This document shows, one piece after another, positions 8,249-17,152 of a DNA stretch of 43,858 nucleotides. Below the pieces are notes generated by a model. That model was not told the origin of the DNA. It ran no database searches and saw only the letters and a program-made list of their open reading frames with translations. The translations under genes were made by a program, and so were the position numbers. The first letter of the stretch is position 1; each line of letters opens with the position of its first letter. Origin of the DNA: Flavobacteriales bacterium UBA1694 (lineage in GTDB: Bacteria > Bacteroidota > Bacteroidia > Flavobacteriales > Weeksellaceae); the NCBI GenBank assembly GCA_002319955.1, contig DCJS01000034.1, forward strand, positions 39,816 through 83,673, in the 5' to 3' direction.

Positions 8249-8941
8249 CTAAATTTCAGTTCCAGGGTCAAGCTCGATGGGGGCTTTTCCAACTTCAAAA
8301 ATGCGCGTGGTAGTTGCACCCTCGAGGGTCGTTCGCTCGCCAATTTTTCGAATCCAGTTCCCTTCACGAAGTCCAACCACCTTAGTTTGGTTTTGAGTAA
8401 GAAATTCATTGATTCGCGTTTCGCGCGTTTCTCCGTTATGTTCAAGGGTTGGGTCCGGATCTAAATAGTGGGGATTTAAATTGAAAGGGACAAGTCCTAA
8501 GCAGTCAAAACTTGGGGGCTGAACAATGGGCATGTCATTTGTGGTTCGCATGTTTAGTCCGCCAATATTACTTCCAGCACTAGCGCCTAAATACGGTTTC
8601 CCTTTGGTGATATTCTCTTTGAGCACCGCCATAAGATTATTTTCATGCAGAGTCTTAACTAATAAAAACGTGTTGCCACCACCCGTGAAATAGCCTTTAG
8701 CTGAATTTAGGGCCTTGATCTGATCCTCATACTCATGAAGTCCCGTCACTTTAATTCCAAGGGCTGTAAAGGCGTCACGCACTTTTTGAGTGTACGCCTC
8801 ATGGGAGATTCCAGAGGGCCTTGCAAAAGGAATAAATAGGATTTCATCCACGCCTTGGAAAAGGAGAGTGATTTCTTCTTTAAGGTAGTCTAGATAAGTT
8901 CCTCCGTAGAGGGTCGAAGTCGAGGCAAGAAGTAAGTTCAT
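8249..8941 (-). CDS. pepE: Dipeptidase E (alpha-aspartyl dipeptidase, family S51)
   Basis: A 230-residue cytosolic serine peptidase that splits dipeptides with N-terminal aspartate. The fold signature YFTGGGNTFLLVK is at 84-96. The nucleophile elbow GASAGSN puts the catalytic Ser at 121, and the catalytic His is H158 in NPHYLD. A late REGNW segment supplies the acidic partner region. Length matches the family (about 230). Family S51 also contains cyanophycinase, found in the same window at 30063-30935, but the length and the NPHYLD motif place this one with PepE. It follows the thioesterase gene by 45 bases. Confidence 0.9.
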   Translation of the reverse strand: MNLLLASTSTLYGGTYLDYLKEEITLLFQGVDEILFIPFARPSGISHEAYTQKVRDAFTALGIKVTGLHEYEDQIKALNSAKGYFTGGGNTFLLVKTLHENNLMAVLKENITKGKPYLGASAGSNIGGLNMRTTNDMPIVQPPSFDCLGLVPFNLNPHYLDPDPTLEHNGETRETRINEFLTQNQTKVVGLREGNWIRKIGERTTLEGATTTRIFEVGKAPIELDPGTEI

Positions 8942-8986
8942 GGAGTCGTTTACTTTTTAGTTAGGAATTGGAATGAGAACTCAAAG

Positions 8987-9400
8987 TTAGTCTTCTTTCC
9001 AGTTTTGGTCAATTAATTCAGATAAAAATTCCGGACACCGGGTGATTTTCTGAGTTAATGCATTAAAAAAATAGAGCGTCACTTCTGCCTGTGAAATGAG
9101 CTCACCCTGGTCGTTAAATAGCTCATATTCAAACTGCATTCTTACGCCCGGTTTTTTCTTGAGATACGTATGAATTTCGATAACTTGGTCGTATAAAGCG
9201 GCCTTTAAATACTTCATCTTATACTCAGAGACAGGAAGCCAGATTCCTTGCTTTTCTAGGTCATCATATGAGATCCCAATGGAGCGTAATTGCTCGACTC
9301 GGGCCGCTTCAAGGTACTGCGCGTAGTTGCCATAGTAGACGTATTTCATGGGGTCAGTTTCACCGTAACGGACACGGTGTGAGTGGATTGTGTGTATCAT
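8987..9400 (-). CDS. Acyl-CoA thioesterase, hotdog fold (YbgC/FadM type)
   Basis: A 137-residue single hotdog-domain protein. The signature RYGETDPMKYVYYGNYAQYLEAAR-type N-terminus (quoted in parts: RYGETDPM at 10-17, YYGNY at 22-26) has the catalytic Asp of the 4-hydroxybenzoyl-CoA-thioesterase-like group, and the central helix carries E31. It likely hydrolyses acyl-CoA esters in the cytosol; chain length cannot be read from sequence. It is divergent from dnaA, an arrangement common in flavobacteria. It heads the minus-strand group with pepE and the lipoprotein gene. Confidence 0.85.
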   Translation of the reverse strand: MIHTIHSHRVRYGETDPMKYVYYGNYAQYLEAARVEQLRSIGISYDDLEKQGIWLPVSEYKMKYLKAALYDQVIEIHTYLKKKPGVRMQFEYELFNDQGELISQAEVTLYFFNALTQKITRCPEFLSELIDQNWKED

Positions 9401-9546
9401 AATTTAAATATCAAAAGAAACATACAAATATATTTCTTAATAATCAAGTTTGATTAAGTTTTTTTATGACAATATTTTTTGTCATCTTTGTTTTCTGCTT
9501 CTTAGCAGTCAAATATAGACTTTCAACTAGATTTTTTGTGTAATTT

Positions 9547-10995
9547 ATGGATCAAGATTTATCATTGATATGGGAAAAGTGTCTGCAGTTTATGCGGGAC
9601 AATCTTAATGCAGCGGAAGATAATGACGATCTGAAGAAGTTAGAACGCTCATTTGACTTGTTATTTGATAAAGTTGAACCCCTATCCTTAGTAAACAATA
9701 ATTTAACGCTTCTAGTTCCTAGCGATTTCTATAAAGAATATATTGAGGACACTTACCTTTCTCTTTTATCAGCTGCACTAAGAAAAAACATTGGCAAAGG
9801 CGTCAAATTGTGGTATTCGGTGATGGAAAATAAACCAGCCGGAAAAGAAAAGCCTATTGTTCAAAACGTAAAAGGCAATTCGACTCCAGCGCCAAAGATT
9901 CAACAGGCCATGCCTAAGCCATCCAACGTTATTAATCCTCGTGTGGCGCCTGGTATCCAAAAGGTAACCATTGACTCAAATTTAATTCCGCACCTTTCCT
10001 TTGATAATTTCGTGGAAGGTGAAAGCAATAAGTTTGCCTCGACTGTCGCTAAGTCTATATCGAAGCGCCCAGGGGGTACGGCATTCAATCCGCTCTTTTT
10101 ACACGGACGTGTTGGGGTGGGAAAGACCCACGTTGCCCATGCCATTGGCCTAGAGGTGAAACAACATTTTGCCGATAAGGTGGTGCTTTATCTTTCTTCT
10201 GAAAAATTCATTCAGCAATTTGTCTCTGCCGCAAAAGCACAGAATAAAACGGAGTTCCAGAACTATTACCAAATGGTGGATGTGCTCATTATAGACGATA
10301 TTCAGTTTCTCTCTGGAAAGGCTGCCACTCAGGACAGTTTCTTCCATATATTCGACTATTTGCACCAAAATGGGAAGCAGATTATTTTAACCTCAGATAA
10401 AGCGCCAGTCGATATCCAAGATATTCAAGAGCGTATTGTCTCGCGTTTCAAATGGGGGCTGTCGGCTGAAATTAAGGCGCCAGATTTTGAAACGAGACGA
10501 AAAATTATCGTGGACAAACTGAGCCGTGACGGGATTGTTCTAACCGAGGATATGGTTAATTATTTGGCCAGCGAAGTGAAGTCCAATGTGAGAGAGCTCA
10601 TTGGGGTTATTAATTCGGTGATTGCGTATTCGACCATTTACAAATCTGATCTGAGTTTAGAACTCTTAAAGGACACGATCAATAAAATTGCCTCAACGCA
10701 GAAGAAAGTTATTAATATTCCATATATTCAAGAAGTGGTGTGCGAGTATTTTGGAATTAACCGCGAGCAGTTACTTTCAAAATCACGAAAGCGCGATATT
10801 GCACTTCCAAGACAACTGGCGATGTACTTTTCCAAAGAACTAACCTCTCATACCTTTTCGAAGATTGGGGAAGAAATGGGAGGGAAAGACCACTCAACGG
10901 TAATGTATGCGTGTGAAACGATTAAAGACACCTCAAAAATCGATAAAGAGATTAAGAAATACGTCAAAGAACTTTCGGAGAAAATTAAAAAATAG
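9547..10995 (+). CDS. dnaA: Chromosomal replication initiator DnaA
   Basis: A 482-residue initiator that binds DnaA boxes and opens oriC. Domain I (about 1-92) is a helical KH-like module; a short Pro/Lys-rich linker (about 95-140) follows. Domain III is AAA+ with Walker A GRVGVGKT (187-194), Walker B VLIIDDIQF (246-254) and an arginine-finger region ERIVSRF (R300). Domain IV at the C-terminus carries the DnaA signature GKDHSTVMYAC in its DNA-binding helix-turn-helix. Start ATG at 9547. I found no cluster of DnaA boxes in the 146-base upstream region, so the origin is probably elsewhere. A terminator follows at 11022. Confidence 0.97.
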   Translation: MDQDLSLIWEKCLQFMRDNLNAAEDNDDLKKLERSFDLLFDKVEPLSLVNNNLTLLVPSDFYKEYIEDTYLSLLSAALRKNIGKGVKLWYSVMENKPAGKEKPIVQNVKGNSTPAPKIQQAMPKPSNVINPRVAPGIQKVTIDSNLIPHLSFDNFVEGESNKFASTVAKSISKRPGGTAFNPLFLHGRVGVGKTHVAHAIGLEVKQHFADKVVLYLSSEKFIQQFVSAAKAQNKTEFQNYYQMVDVLIIDDIQFLSGKAATQDSFFHIFDYLHQNGKQIILTSDKAPVDIQDIQERIVSRFKWGLSAEIKAPDFETRRKIIVDKLSRDGIVLTEDMVNYLASEVKSNVRELIGVINSVIAYSTIYKSDLSLELLKDTINKIASTQKKVINIPYIQEVVCEYFGINREQLLSKSRKRDIALPRQLAMYFSKELTSHTFSKIGEEMGGKDHSTVMYACETIKDTSKIDKEIKKYVKELSEKIKK

Positions 10996-11021
10996 ACCCG
11001 TCGATTAATTTGACTAGATGG

Positions 11022-11053
11022 AATGAAGAATCGTGTATTCTTCATTTTTTTTT
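11022..11053 (+). terminator. Terminator downstream of dnaA
   Basis: Ten-base arms 11022-11031 and 11037-11046 (AATGAAGAAT/ATTCTTCATT) enclose a five-base loop, followed by a T run to 11053. It separates dnaA from the phosphatase gene. Confidence 0.85.
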
Positions 11054-11083
11054 AGATAACGCTCACCACCAAATTTTGTGCTT

Positions 11084-11527
11084 ATGAAAATTCTAATGCT
11101 CTGCCTGGGAAATATTTGTAGAAGCCCTTTAGCAGAAGGCTTACTTAAATCGAAACTTCCAGGCGGATTTGAAGTTGCTAGCGCCGGCACAAGTGGACTG
11201 CATCAGGGTCAAGGAGCCGACACACGAATGATAGAGACCGCAAAGGCGCAAGGGGTGGATTTAAGTTCACACCGTGCTCAGCAACTGAACTATGAGCATT
11301 TTTCTTATTACGATCGAATATACTGCATGGACAAATCCAATAGGCACAATGCGTTAGAACTTGCAAAAACGCCGCAGGATAAAGAGAAGGTGGTCATGCT
11401 ACTTCCAAACGGCGGTGAAGTGCCCGATCCTTACTTTGGCGGTCAAGAGGGCTTTGAGCAGGTTTATTCCTTGTTAGACAATTATTTAGAGACTTTAGCC
11501 CAAACATTAATAGACCAAAAACACTAA
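11084..11527 (+). CDS. Low-molecular-weight protein-tyrosine phosphatase
   Basis: A 147-residue phosphatase. The P-loop CX5R is C7 to R13 (CLGNICRS), followed by S14. The general-acid aspartate is D115 in DPYFGG. It dephosphorylates tyrosine or arginine residues; the partner is unknown. The start is ATG at 11084, since a GTG two codons upstream only adds two residues. It sits four bases before the next gene, so the two are co-transcribed. The dnaA, phosphatase, methylase order recurs in flavobacteria, though a functional tie to replication is not evident. Confidence 0.92.
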   Translation: MKILMLCLGNICRSPLAEGLLKSKLPGGFEVASAGTSGLHQGQGADTRMIETAKAQGVDLSSHRAQQLNYEHFSYYDRIYCMDKSNRHNALELAKTPQDKEKVVMLLPNGGEVPDPYFGGQEGFEQVYSLLDNYLETLAQTLIDQKH

Positions 11528-11531
11528 AAGT

Positions 11532-12230
11532 ATGTTAATCTTATTACCAGCGTATTTGAGTAGCGAAACGCCCTTGAGCCATTTTGCTCCAGTGATCTCG
11601 GAGTATATAATGCGCATCGATTGCTATTTTGTGGAGAATGAGAAAACGGCTCGCCGCCTAATTAAATTCTATTGCCCAGAGAAAAAACAAAGTGAGCTTA
11701 AACTTATTTTATTAAATAAATCCACGCAAACAAAGGATCTTGGGGAAGGTTTAGAGTGGCTCAAAGAAGGGACTACCTGTGGGCTTTTATCAGAGGCGGG
11801 CCTTCCATGCCTTGCAGATCCTGGAAATATTCTTGTTTCATGGTGCCATGAAAATAAGATTCAAGTGGTACCTATTAACGGGCCTTCGTCTATTATTTTA
11901 GCCTTGATTTCAAGTGGTTTTAACGGGCAGCAGTTCACGTTCAATGGGTATTTGCCTATCGATAAATCGGAGCGCAAACAAAGGATGAACCAACTAGAGC
12001 AGGCCGTTCAAAGAACAGGAGCCTCACAGATTTTCATGGAGACGCCTTATAGAAATAATGGACTTTTTGAAGATTTATGTAAGACGCTTTCTGGTCAGCA
12101 AAAGCTTTGTGTGGCTTCAAATATTGGGCACCCTACAGAGGAGTTTATTAAGACTTTACGCGTCTCAGAGTGGAAAAAAGAGAAGATCGATCTGCATAAA
12201 ATCCCAACCGTTTTTATTATTGGACGCTAG
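11532..12230 (+). CDS. Tetrapyrrole-methylase-fold SAM methyltransferase, RsmI-like
   Basis: A 232-residue protein aligning with the RsmI family, which 2'-O-methylates 16S rRNA. LLSEAGLPCLADPGN corresponds to the RsmI SDAGTPLISDPG segment, and VVPINGPSSIILALISSGF to its VVPLPG...ALSASGL segment; FNGYLP and FMETPYR also match. It is shorter than E. coli RsmI (about 286) and diverged in the N-terminal 70 residues, so a different substrate is possible. Start ATG at 11532. Its stop overlaps the stop of the convergent AAA ATPase gene inside a shared CTAG. Confidence 0.8.
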   Translation: MLILLPAYLSSETPLSHFAPVISEYIMRIDCYFVENEKTARRLIKFYCPEKKQSELKLILLNKSTQTKDLGEGLEWLKEGTTCGLLSEAGLPCLADPGNILVSWCHENKIQVVPINGPSSIILALISSGFNGQQFTFNGYLPIDKSERKQRMNQLEQAVQRTGASQIFMETPYRNNGLFEDLCKTLSGQQKLCVASNIGHPTEEFIKTLRVSEWKKEKIDLHKIPTVFIIGR

Positions 12231-12934
12231 ATATCTAAGTCTAATTTAGAAATCAAATTTTTCTTCACCTGTGTGTAGGTTAGATCTTTGGCCACGGCAT
12301 AGGAGATCTGATACTGGCGCTCAATTGCCGTGAATTCAGAGGGAAATTTGCTCAGGAGCTGGTCGTAATACGCATCTAAATGGGCCTTGCTAGGCATTTG
12401 AAAAGCAATACGCACCTGAAAGCGGCGCAGTAGGGCAGAGTCTACCACCTCGGGGTGGTTCGTGGCTGCCATCAAAAGTGCCGTTTGCGGATAATTGTCC
12501 ATGAGTTGAATCAGAGAATTAACCAGTCTGCGCATTTCACCCACTTCTTTATCTTCCAGAGCTCTTGCTTTTCCAATATGGTCAAATTCATCGAGAAAAA
12601 GGATGGCTTTGTCGCGCGAGGCTTTATCGAAAATTTGTTTCAGGTTTTGAGCCGTTTCACCAATTCTAGCACTCACTAAATTACTTAGGTTTAAAATTAA
12701 TAACGGGCGAGAAAGCGCATGGGCCATGGCTTTGGCAGCCATTGTTTTTCCAAGGCCTGAGGCCCCGGTTAAAAGAATTTTATTATTAAGGGGAAGGCCG
12801 TACTGTGCCAGGACCTTTGCGTGCTTTTGTTCCTTCACGATTTGCTCGATACTCTGTCTTTGAGTAGGATCGAGGTGCATTTGTTCTAGAGTGATCGCTT
12901 CGTCTGGGGAAAGTATTAAATCGTAAAGGTTCAT
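12227..12934 (-). CDS. Stand-alone AAA family ATPase
   Basis: A 235-residue single AAA module of the FtsH/SpoVK-like class. Walker A is GASGLGKT (57-64), Walker B is ILFLDEFDHI (111-120), sensor 1 is MAATNHPE (155-162) and the paired arginine region is LLRRFQ (169-173). A short helical N-terminus (1-45) replaces any recognisable substrate domain, and no protease domain follows. It may remodel a protein complex; the target is unknown. The gene is single, with its 3' end overlapping the methylase gene by four bases, so no terminator separates the convergent pair. Confidence 0.8.
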   Translation of the reverse strand: MNLYDLILSPDEAITLEQMHLDPTQRQSIEQIVKEQKHAKVLAQYGLPLNNKILLTGASGLGKTMAAKAMAHALSRPLLILNLSNLVSARIGETAQNLKQIFDKASRDKAILFLDEFDHIGKARALEDKEVGEMRRLVNSLIQLMDNYPQTALLMAATNHPEVVDSALLRRFQVRIAFQMPSKAHLDAYYDQLLSKFPSEFTAIERQYQISYAVAKDLTYTQVKKNLISKLDLDI

Positions 12935-13068
12935 AGGTTAAACTAGTCTATCTTACAAAGATAGCGCTAGTTCCCTAAAATACAAAGTCTGTTTTTCTCA
13001 CGGCGTTTTGCGATGTAAAGTGAATTCCAATGAAGTTTTTTTATATTTGAGTTCTAAAATTGTTTCCA

Positions 13069-14442
13069 ATGAAGTTTATTACCCTAGGTTTTGTGTTTTT
13101 TAGCACCTTAGTCTTTTCTCAATCGACCGCTGAAAAGCTAGAGGATCAAGTTAAAAAACTCCTGAGTTCTTCGCCCGCGTACTCCTCAAGCTTGTCGTTT
13201 TATGTCGCCGATGATACGGGGAAACTGCTCTATGAGCACGATGGACGTAAGGGTCTATCGAGCGCTTCCACGCAGAAAATCTTTACCGCTGCAGCTGCTT
13301 TAGAAGCCCTAGGCAGTGATTTTAAATGGAAAACCACCCTTAGTTACGACGGGCAAATTTCTCAGGGTGAGCTCAAGGGGTCGCTATACTTGCATTCAAC
13401 TGGCGATCCAACTCTTGGCAGTTGGCGTTACGAGGGCTATAAACCGGAAGATTTTGAAAAGGCAGTTCTAGGATCCCTCAGAGATCAAGGCATTAAGAAA
13501 GTCTCAGGCGATCTGTGGATCGATGACTCGTATTTTGATTTTCAAACAGTGCCAGGGGGTTGGCCATGGAATGATTTAGGAAACTATTACGGGGCGGGCG
13601 TGTTTAGCGTAAACTGGAGAGAAAACCAATTTGACATGAAAACTTCCGGTAAGGAAATCCGTGGATTTAATATGGAGCTTCAAGGCGTGGAGTGGGTTAA
13701 TGATTTAACGCAGGGTGGAAGCTCAGACCAAAGTTTGATTTTTACGGCGCCCTTCTCAAAGACCGCCTATATTAACGGAAAACTCCCAAATAAATCGATG
13801 ACTGTTTCTGGAGCGACTCCAAATCCACCCCTACAACTTGGTGTAGAAATTAAAGCCTGGCTACTTAAAGCGGGCATTGAATTTGAGGGGCAAGTTAGAA
13901 CCAGCTCACTTGAACGAATTAAACTGGGGAATACCCCCAGCCTGCCTAAGGGAACGTCTTTATTGGTCTATAACTCGCCTGCACTTAAGGAGGTGATCTA
14001 CTATTTTATGCGCAGGAGTATTAATCTCTATGGGGAGACCCTAGTGAAGACTCTTGCCAAAGAAAAGAACAATTCCGATTCTTTTGACGGCGGAATCTCC
14101 TATATGAAACGGTTTTGGAAGGACAAAGGAATCCAACCCACGATGGTGAATTTCGCCGATGGGAGTGGACTCTCGCCACAAAATTATGTTTCAGCAGAGG
14201 CGGAAGTGAAAGCCCTACTTTGGAGTAAAAAGCAGTCCTGGTTTTCGGATTTCCACAAGGGGTTTCCAACCCAGGGCAACGGGATGAAAATGAAAAGTGG
14301 AACCATGAAAGACACAAAATCCTTTGCCGGCTATCAGACGGCTGCAAATGGAAAAAAATACGTCTTTGCGGTGATTTTAAATAACTACCAAGGCGGCACT
14401 ATTAGCCAGGCTTTATACGAACTGCTTTCACCTCTGAAGTAA
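13069..14442 (+). CDS. dacB: D-alanyl-D-alanine carboxypeptidase/endopeptidase, PBP4 type
   Basis: A 457-residue periplasmic penicillin-binding protein (family S13) that trims or cleaves peptidoglycan peptides. A signal peptide covers about 1-18 (ends VFSQ). Active-site motifs: SxxK at 67-70 (STQK), SxN in RRSINLYGE and KSGT in KMKSGTMKD; DGSGLSPQN lies between the last two. The long insert after SxxK is typical of PBP4. Start ATG at 13069; the TTG nine bases upstream only adds three residues. A TATATTTG -7 element is at 13042-13049. A 14-base copy of the start region lies 39 bases upstream (see findings). Confidence 0.93.
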   Translation: MKFITLGFVFFSTLVFSQSTAEKLEDQVKKLLSSSPAYSSSLSFYVADDTGKLLYEHDGRKGLSSASTQKIFTAAAALEALGSDFKWKTTLSYDGQISQGELKGSLYLHSTGDPTLGSWRYEGYKPEDFEKAVLGSLRDQGIKKVSGDLWIDDSYFDFQTVPGGWPWNDLGNYYGAGVFSVNWRENQFDMKTSGKEIRGFNMELQGVEWVNDLTQGGSSDQSLIFTAPFSKTAYINGKLPNKSMTVSGATPNPPLQLGVEIKAWLLKAGIEFEGQVRTSSLERIKLGNTPSLPKGTSLLVYNSPALKEVIYYFMRRSINLYGETLVKTLAKEKNNSDSFDGGISYMKRFWKDKGIQPTMVNFADGSGLSPQNYVSAEAEVKALLWSKKQSWFSDFHKGFPTQGNGMKMKSGTMKDTKSFAGYQTAANGKKYVFAVILNNYQGGTISQALYELLSPLK

Positions 14443-14475
14443 AAAAAGAAGTTTTATAACGAACTGCTTGTTAGA

Positions 14476-14521
14476 AAAAAAAGCTGCCCACAAGTCCTAG
14501 GACTTGTGGGCAGCTTTTTTT
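14476..14521. terminator. Perfect 46-bp palindromic bidirectional terminator
   Basis: Every base from 14476 to 14498 pairs with 14521 to 14499. The arm is an A run, then GCTGCCCACAAGTCC, centred on CCTAGG. A/T runs on both sides make it work in both directions, between convergent dacB (+) and the M1 peptidase gene (-). Confidence 0.9.
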
Positions 14522-14555
14522 ATAGTTCTAAAATCTTACTAAACTTTTTTAGCCT

Positions 14556-16178
14556 CTACTTCGTGCTCGTTTTGACCGTGATGTAGTAATTAGGGCTAAC
14601 AGCAAAGGCTTCCCCTTTTTTAAGTTTGACACTTTGCCATTGAGCCGTAGGCTTAATAGTTCGCTCCTTGTTTAGGTGAATCGGTAAATTAAAGTGTTCG
14701 ACCGTATTTAAAAATCTAAATTCTAAAGTTTGGTTTTTTGTATTGTGAACCAGTTCAAGCTGCGGAACCTTAATGGTTCGAAGGTATTGGTCAAAAATGG
14801 ATGAAAGGTCGCTCTGCGCTAATCTACTCATCGCTGCTTCTATTTGCTTCGAACTTACCATTTGATGGTAAAACTGTTTATTTAAGCCACGAAGCATAGC
14901 ACGGAACTTCACATCATCATTCATGGACTCCCGAATAGTATGCAGCATGCTTGCCCCTTTGTAATACATATCGCCACTACCGGATTTATTTACGCCGTAA
15001 GATCCAATTATCGGGCGGTCATTGCGAATCGCCTTGCGCGTTCCAACTTGGTAGCGGTCTGCCGAGACTGGATCTAAATACTTTTGCGTGAAGAGCGTTT
15101 CAGAGTAGCTGGTGAAGGCCTCATGAATCCACATGTCGGCTTTTTCGCTAGCCGTAATGCTGTTGGCAAACCATTCGTGACCGGTTTCATGGACAATAAT
15201 AAAGTCCCATTTTAAGCCAACCCCTGTCCCGGAGAGATCCCTTCCAAGGTAGCCGTTTTCGTACTTATTGCCGTAAGCCACGTTGCTTTGGTGCTCCATA
15301 CCTAGATAAGGCGTCTCGACGAGTTTGTAAGAGTCCTCATAAAAGGGGTAAGGACCAAACCAGTATTCGAAGGCCTCCATCATGGGTTTAACCTGCTTGA
15401 ATTGGTGTTTCGCCTTTTCTAAATTGTAGTCTAAAACATAGTAGTCTAAATCCAAGTTTCCTTTTTCACCCGCAAAGGTTTCTGCGAAGTGGGCGTAGTA
15501 GCCGATGCTAGGAACCATAGAATACCCGTTAATTGGATTTTTCACTTCCCATACGTAGGCGGTGTGATCCTTTAGTTCGGTTTTTTCGATCAGACGCCCA
15601 TTTCCAACACCCACCATACCTTGAGGCGTAAGAATTTTCATCGTCATACCTTCGTCTGGCTCATCGAGCCATTGGTCTTTTAGGGGAAGCCACAGCGAGG
15701 GGCCGGCGCCTTCCTGTGCTACACTCATAAAAGGTCGGCCTTTTTCATCTTTAGCAAAGACCCAGCCGCCATCCCAAGGCGCATTTTTTGCAATTAGTGG
15801 GTGGCCTGTAAAGGCTACTGTAAGGGAATAGCGCTGCCCTTTTTTCAATGGCTTTTCTGGGGTGATAAAAACAAAGTCGCCTTCGCGCTTGTGCGAAATT
15901 GGACCGAAAGACTGCTCGAGGATTTCATACTGCATCGGTGCCTGCAGATCAATTTGAAGTGTTTGGTTATCACCCTCTTTTAAGACCTCAAAAGTAATTT
16001 TATTTTTGCCTGAAACGCTTTTGCTTTCGAAGGTAGGCTTTACGCAGATCTCGTATTTTTTGACATCCCAAAAATCACGATATACCGTGTTGGAACCCTT
16101 TAGAGTGTATTGTTTGGTAAACGTTTGTGCACTTAAAAGAGTACAGGAAAAAAGTAGTAAACTCGTGATGATTTTCAT
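14556..16178 (-). CDS. Secreted M1-family zinc aminopeptidase
   Basis: A 540-residue protein with a signal peptide (1-18, ends LSAQ). An N-terminal beta-sandwich (about 25-230) precedes a thermolysin-like catalytic domain. The zinc site is HETGH (H330, E331, H334) with the third ligand E353 in HEAFTSYSE. The exopeptidase motif normally GAMEN reads LGMEHQS here (292-298), keeping Met-Glu. The region after about 420 is short, so this is a compact M1 enzyme without the long C-terminal helical domain of PepN. Start ATG at 16178, which gives the signal peptide; 17 extra upstream codons add only a hydrophobic stretch. Confidence 0.92.
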   Translation of the reverse strand: MKIITSLLLFSCTLLSAQTFTKQYTLKGSNTVYRDFWDVKKYEICVKPTFESKSVSGKNKITFEVLKEGDNQTLQIDLQAPMQYEILEQSFGPISHKREGDFVFITPEKPLKKGQRYSLTVAFTGHPLIAKNAPWDGGWVFAKDEKGRPFMSVAQEGAGPSLWLPLKDQWLDEPDEGMTMKILTPQGMVGVGNGRLIEKTELKDHTAYVWEVKNPINGYSMVPSIGYYAHFAETFAGEKGNLDLDYYVLDYNLEKAKHQFKQVKPMMEAFEYWFGPYPFYEDSYKLVETPYLGMEHQSNVAYGNKYENGYLGRDLSGTGVGLKWDFIIVHETGHEWFANSITASEKADMWIHEAFTSYSETLFTQKYLDPVSADRYQVGTRKAIRNDRPIIGSYGVNKSGSGDMYYKGASMLHTIRESMNDDVKFRAMLRGLNKQFYHQMVSSKQIEAAMSRLAQSDLSSIFDQYLRTIKVPQLELVHNTKNQTLEFRFLNTVEHFNLPIHLNKERTIKPTAQWQSVKLKKGEAFAVSPNYYITVKTSTK

Positions 16179-16261
16179 GAAGATGTATTTAAATTTAAGA
16201 GTCAAAAATAGCAAAAAAATACCGATCATGCCCTAGAGCCCAGGTCACTAGAGCCTGGGAA

Positions 16262-17077
16262 CTATGCGGCAGTTTGAGCGCGCTTTTGGATTTTATTATA
16301 AGTTCTTTTGCAAAGACCAATACTAAACTCGTAGAGTAGCAGTAATGGGATTGCAGCCATTGACATGCTAAGAACATCGGCTGGTGTAATTACAGCAGCG
16401 ATTACAAGGATAACGACAATCGAATGGCGACGGTAATTTTTTAGAAAACTTGGTGTAAGAATTCCAATTGCTGTCAAGAAGTAGACGATAATTGGGAATA
16501 GAAAAACCACACCCATACCGATGACAATTTGAAAGAAAAGAGCCGCGTAGTCCGATAAGTCATAAAGCGGTTCAATAATAGTTGAAATTTTGAAAACCAC
16601 ACCAAAGTTAATAGCAAAGGGTAGGATTAAATAATAGCCGCAGAGCACGCCAAGCATAAAGAGTACCCAAACCGCGTTAATCAAAAGGGAAGAATTTTTA
16701 CGTTCTTTTGGATGAAGCGCGGGGGAAATAAAGCGCCAAAGCTCCCAAATGAGATAAGGAAAAGAAAGCACGATGCCCCCGATGACCGATACACTCATCA
16801 TGACATTGAACTGTTGGTAAAGCTTTTGAACTCGTACCGGGAAATCCGCTGGAAGCTCTATGGCGTTTGTGCCCACTAATTCTTGCGAAAGGTAGTTTAT
16901 GGCTCTGAAGGTGGGGAAATCATTCTTTACTGGACCAAAGAAAATTTGATCGATGATCCATTCGATATTAAACCCTACGATCAAGCCACAAATCACAATA
17001 GCGATAATGCAACGGATTAAATGGCCTCTTAGTTCTCCTATGTGTCCAATTAGGGACATGTCTTTATCGAGCTTCAC
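16262..17077 (-). CDS. tatC: Sec-independent (twin-arginine) translocase subunit TatC
   Basis: A 271-residue inner-membrane protein with six transmembrane segments that recognises twin-arginine signal peptides. The N-terminal motif GHIGELRGHLI is close to the family LIELR box. The conserved WRFISPALHPKE segment is about 45% along, and SIVVILVIAAVITPADVLS near the C-terminus carries the TP..D motif. The periplasmic loop at about 45-95 is longer than in E. coli. Start is GTG at 17077 (ATG at 17059 is possible but leaves little before ELR). It lies 75 bases downstream of kdsD; tatA is not in the window. Confidence 0.93.
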   Translation of the reverse strand: MKLDKDMSLIGHIGELRGHLIRCIIAIVICGLIVGFNIEWIIDQIFFGPVKNDFPTFRAINYLSQELVGTNAIELPADFPVRVQKLYQQFNVMMSVSVIGGIVLSFPYLIWELWRFISPALHPKERKNSSLLINAVWVLFMLGVLCGYYLILPFAINFGVVFKISTIIEPLYDLSDYAALFFQIVIGMGVVFLFPIIVYFLTAIGILTPSFLKNYRRHSIVVILVIAAVITPADVLSMSMAAIPLLLLYEFSIGLCKRTYNKIQKRAQTAA

Positions 17078-17152
17078 GGTCTAGGTTTATTTGAATTTTA
17101 TGCTGCGAAAATACGCATTCTGTTACAATCGGCTGGTTGACTACTTTGAAGT

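Noticed and set aside
9401..9546. Possible oriC between the thioesterase gene and dnaA, with dyads AATCAA-GT-TTGATT (9442-9455) and ATGACA/TGTCAT (9466-9485)
   Set aside because: No DnaA box (TTATCCACA-like) cluster is visible in these 146 bases. AT-rich dyads alone are not enough, and oriC in this phylum is often not beside dnaA.
16232..16259. Hairpin CCCAGG/CCTGGG downstream of tatC as a terminator
   Set aside because: Only six base pairs with a nine-base loop, and the T run on the minus strand is about 20 bases further on, so it is not a canonical terminator. Two CTAGAGCC copies overlap it.
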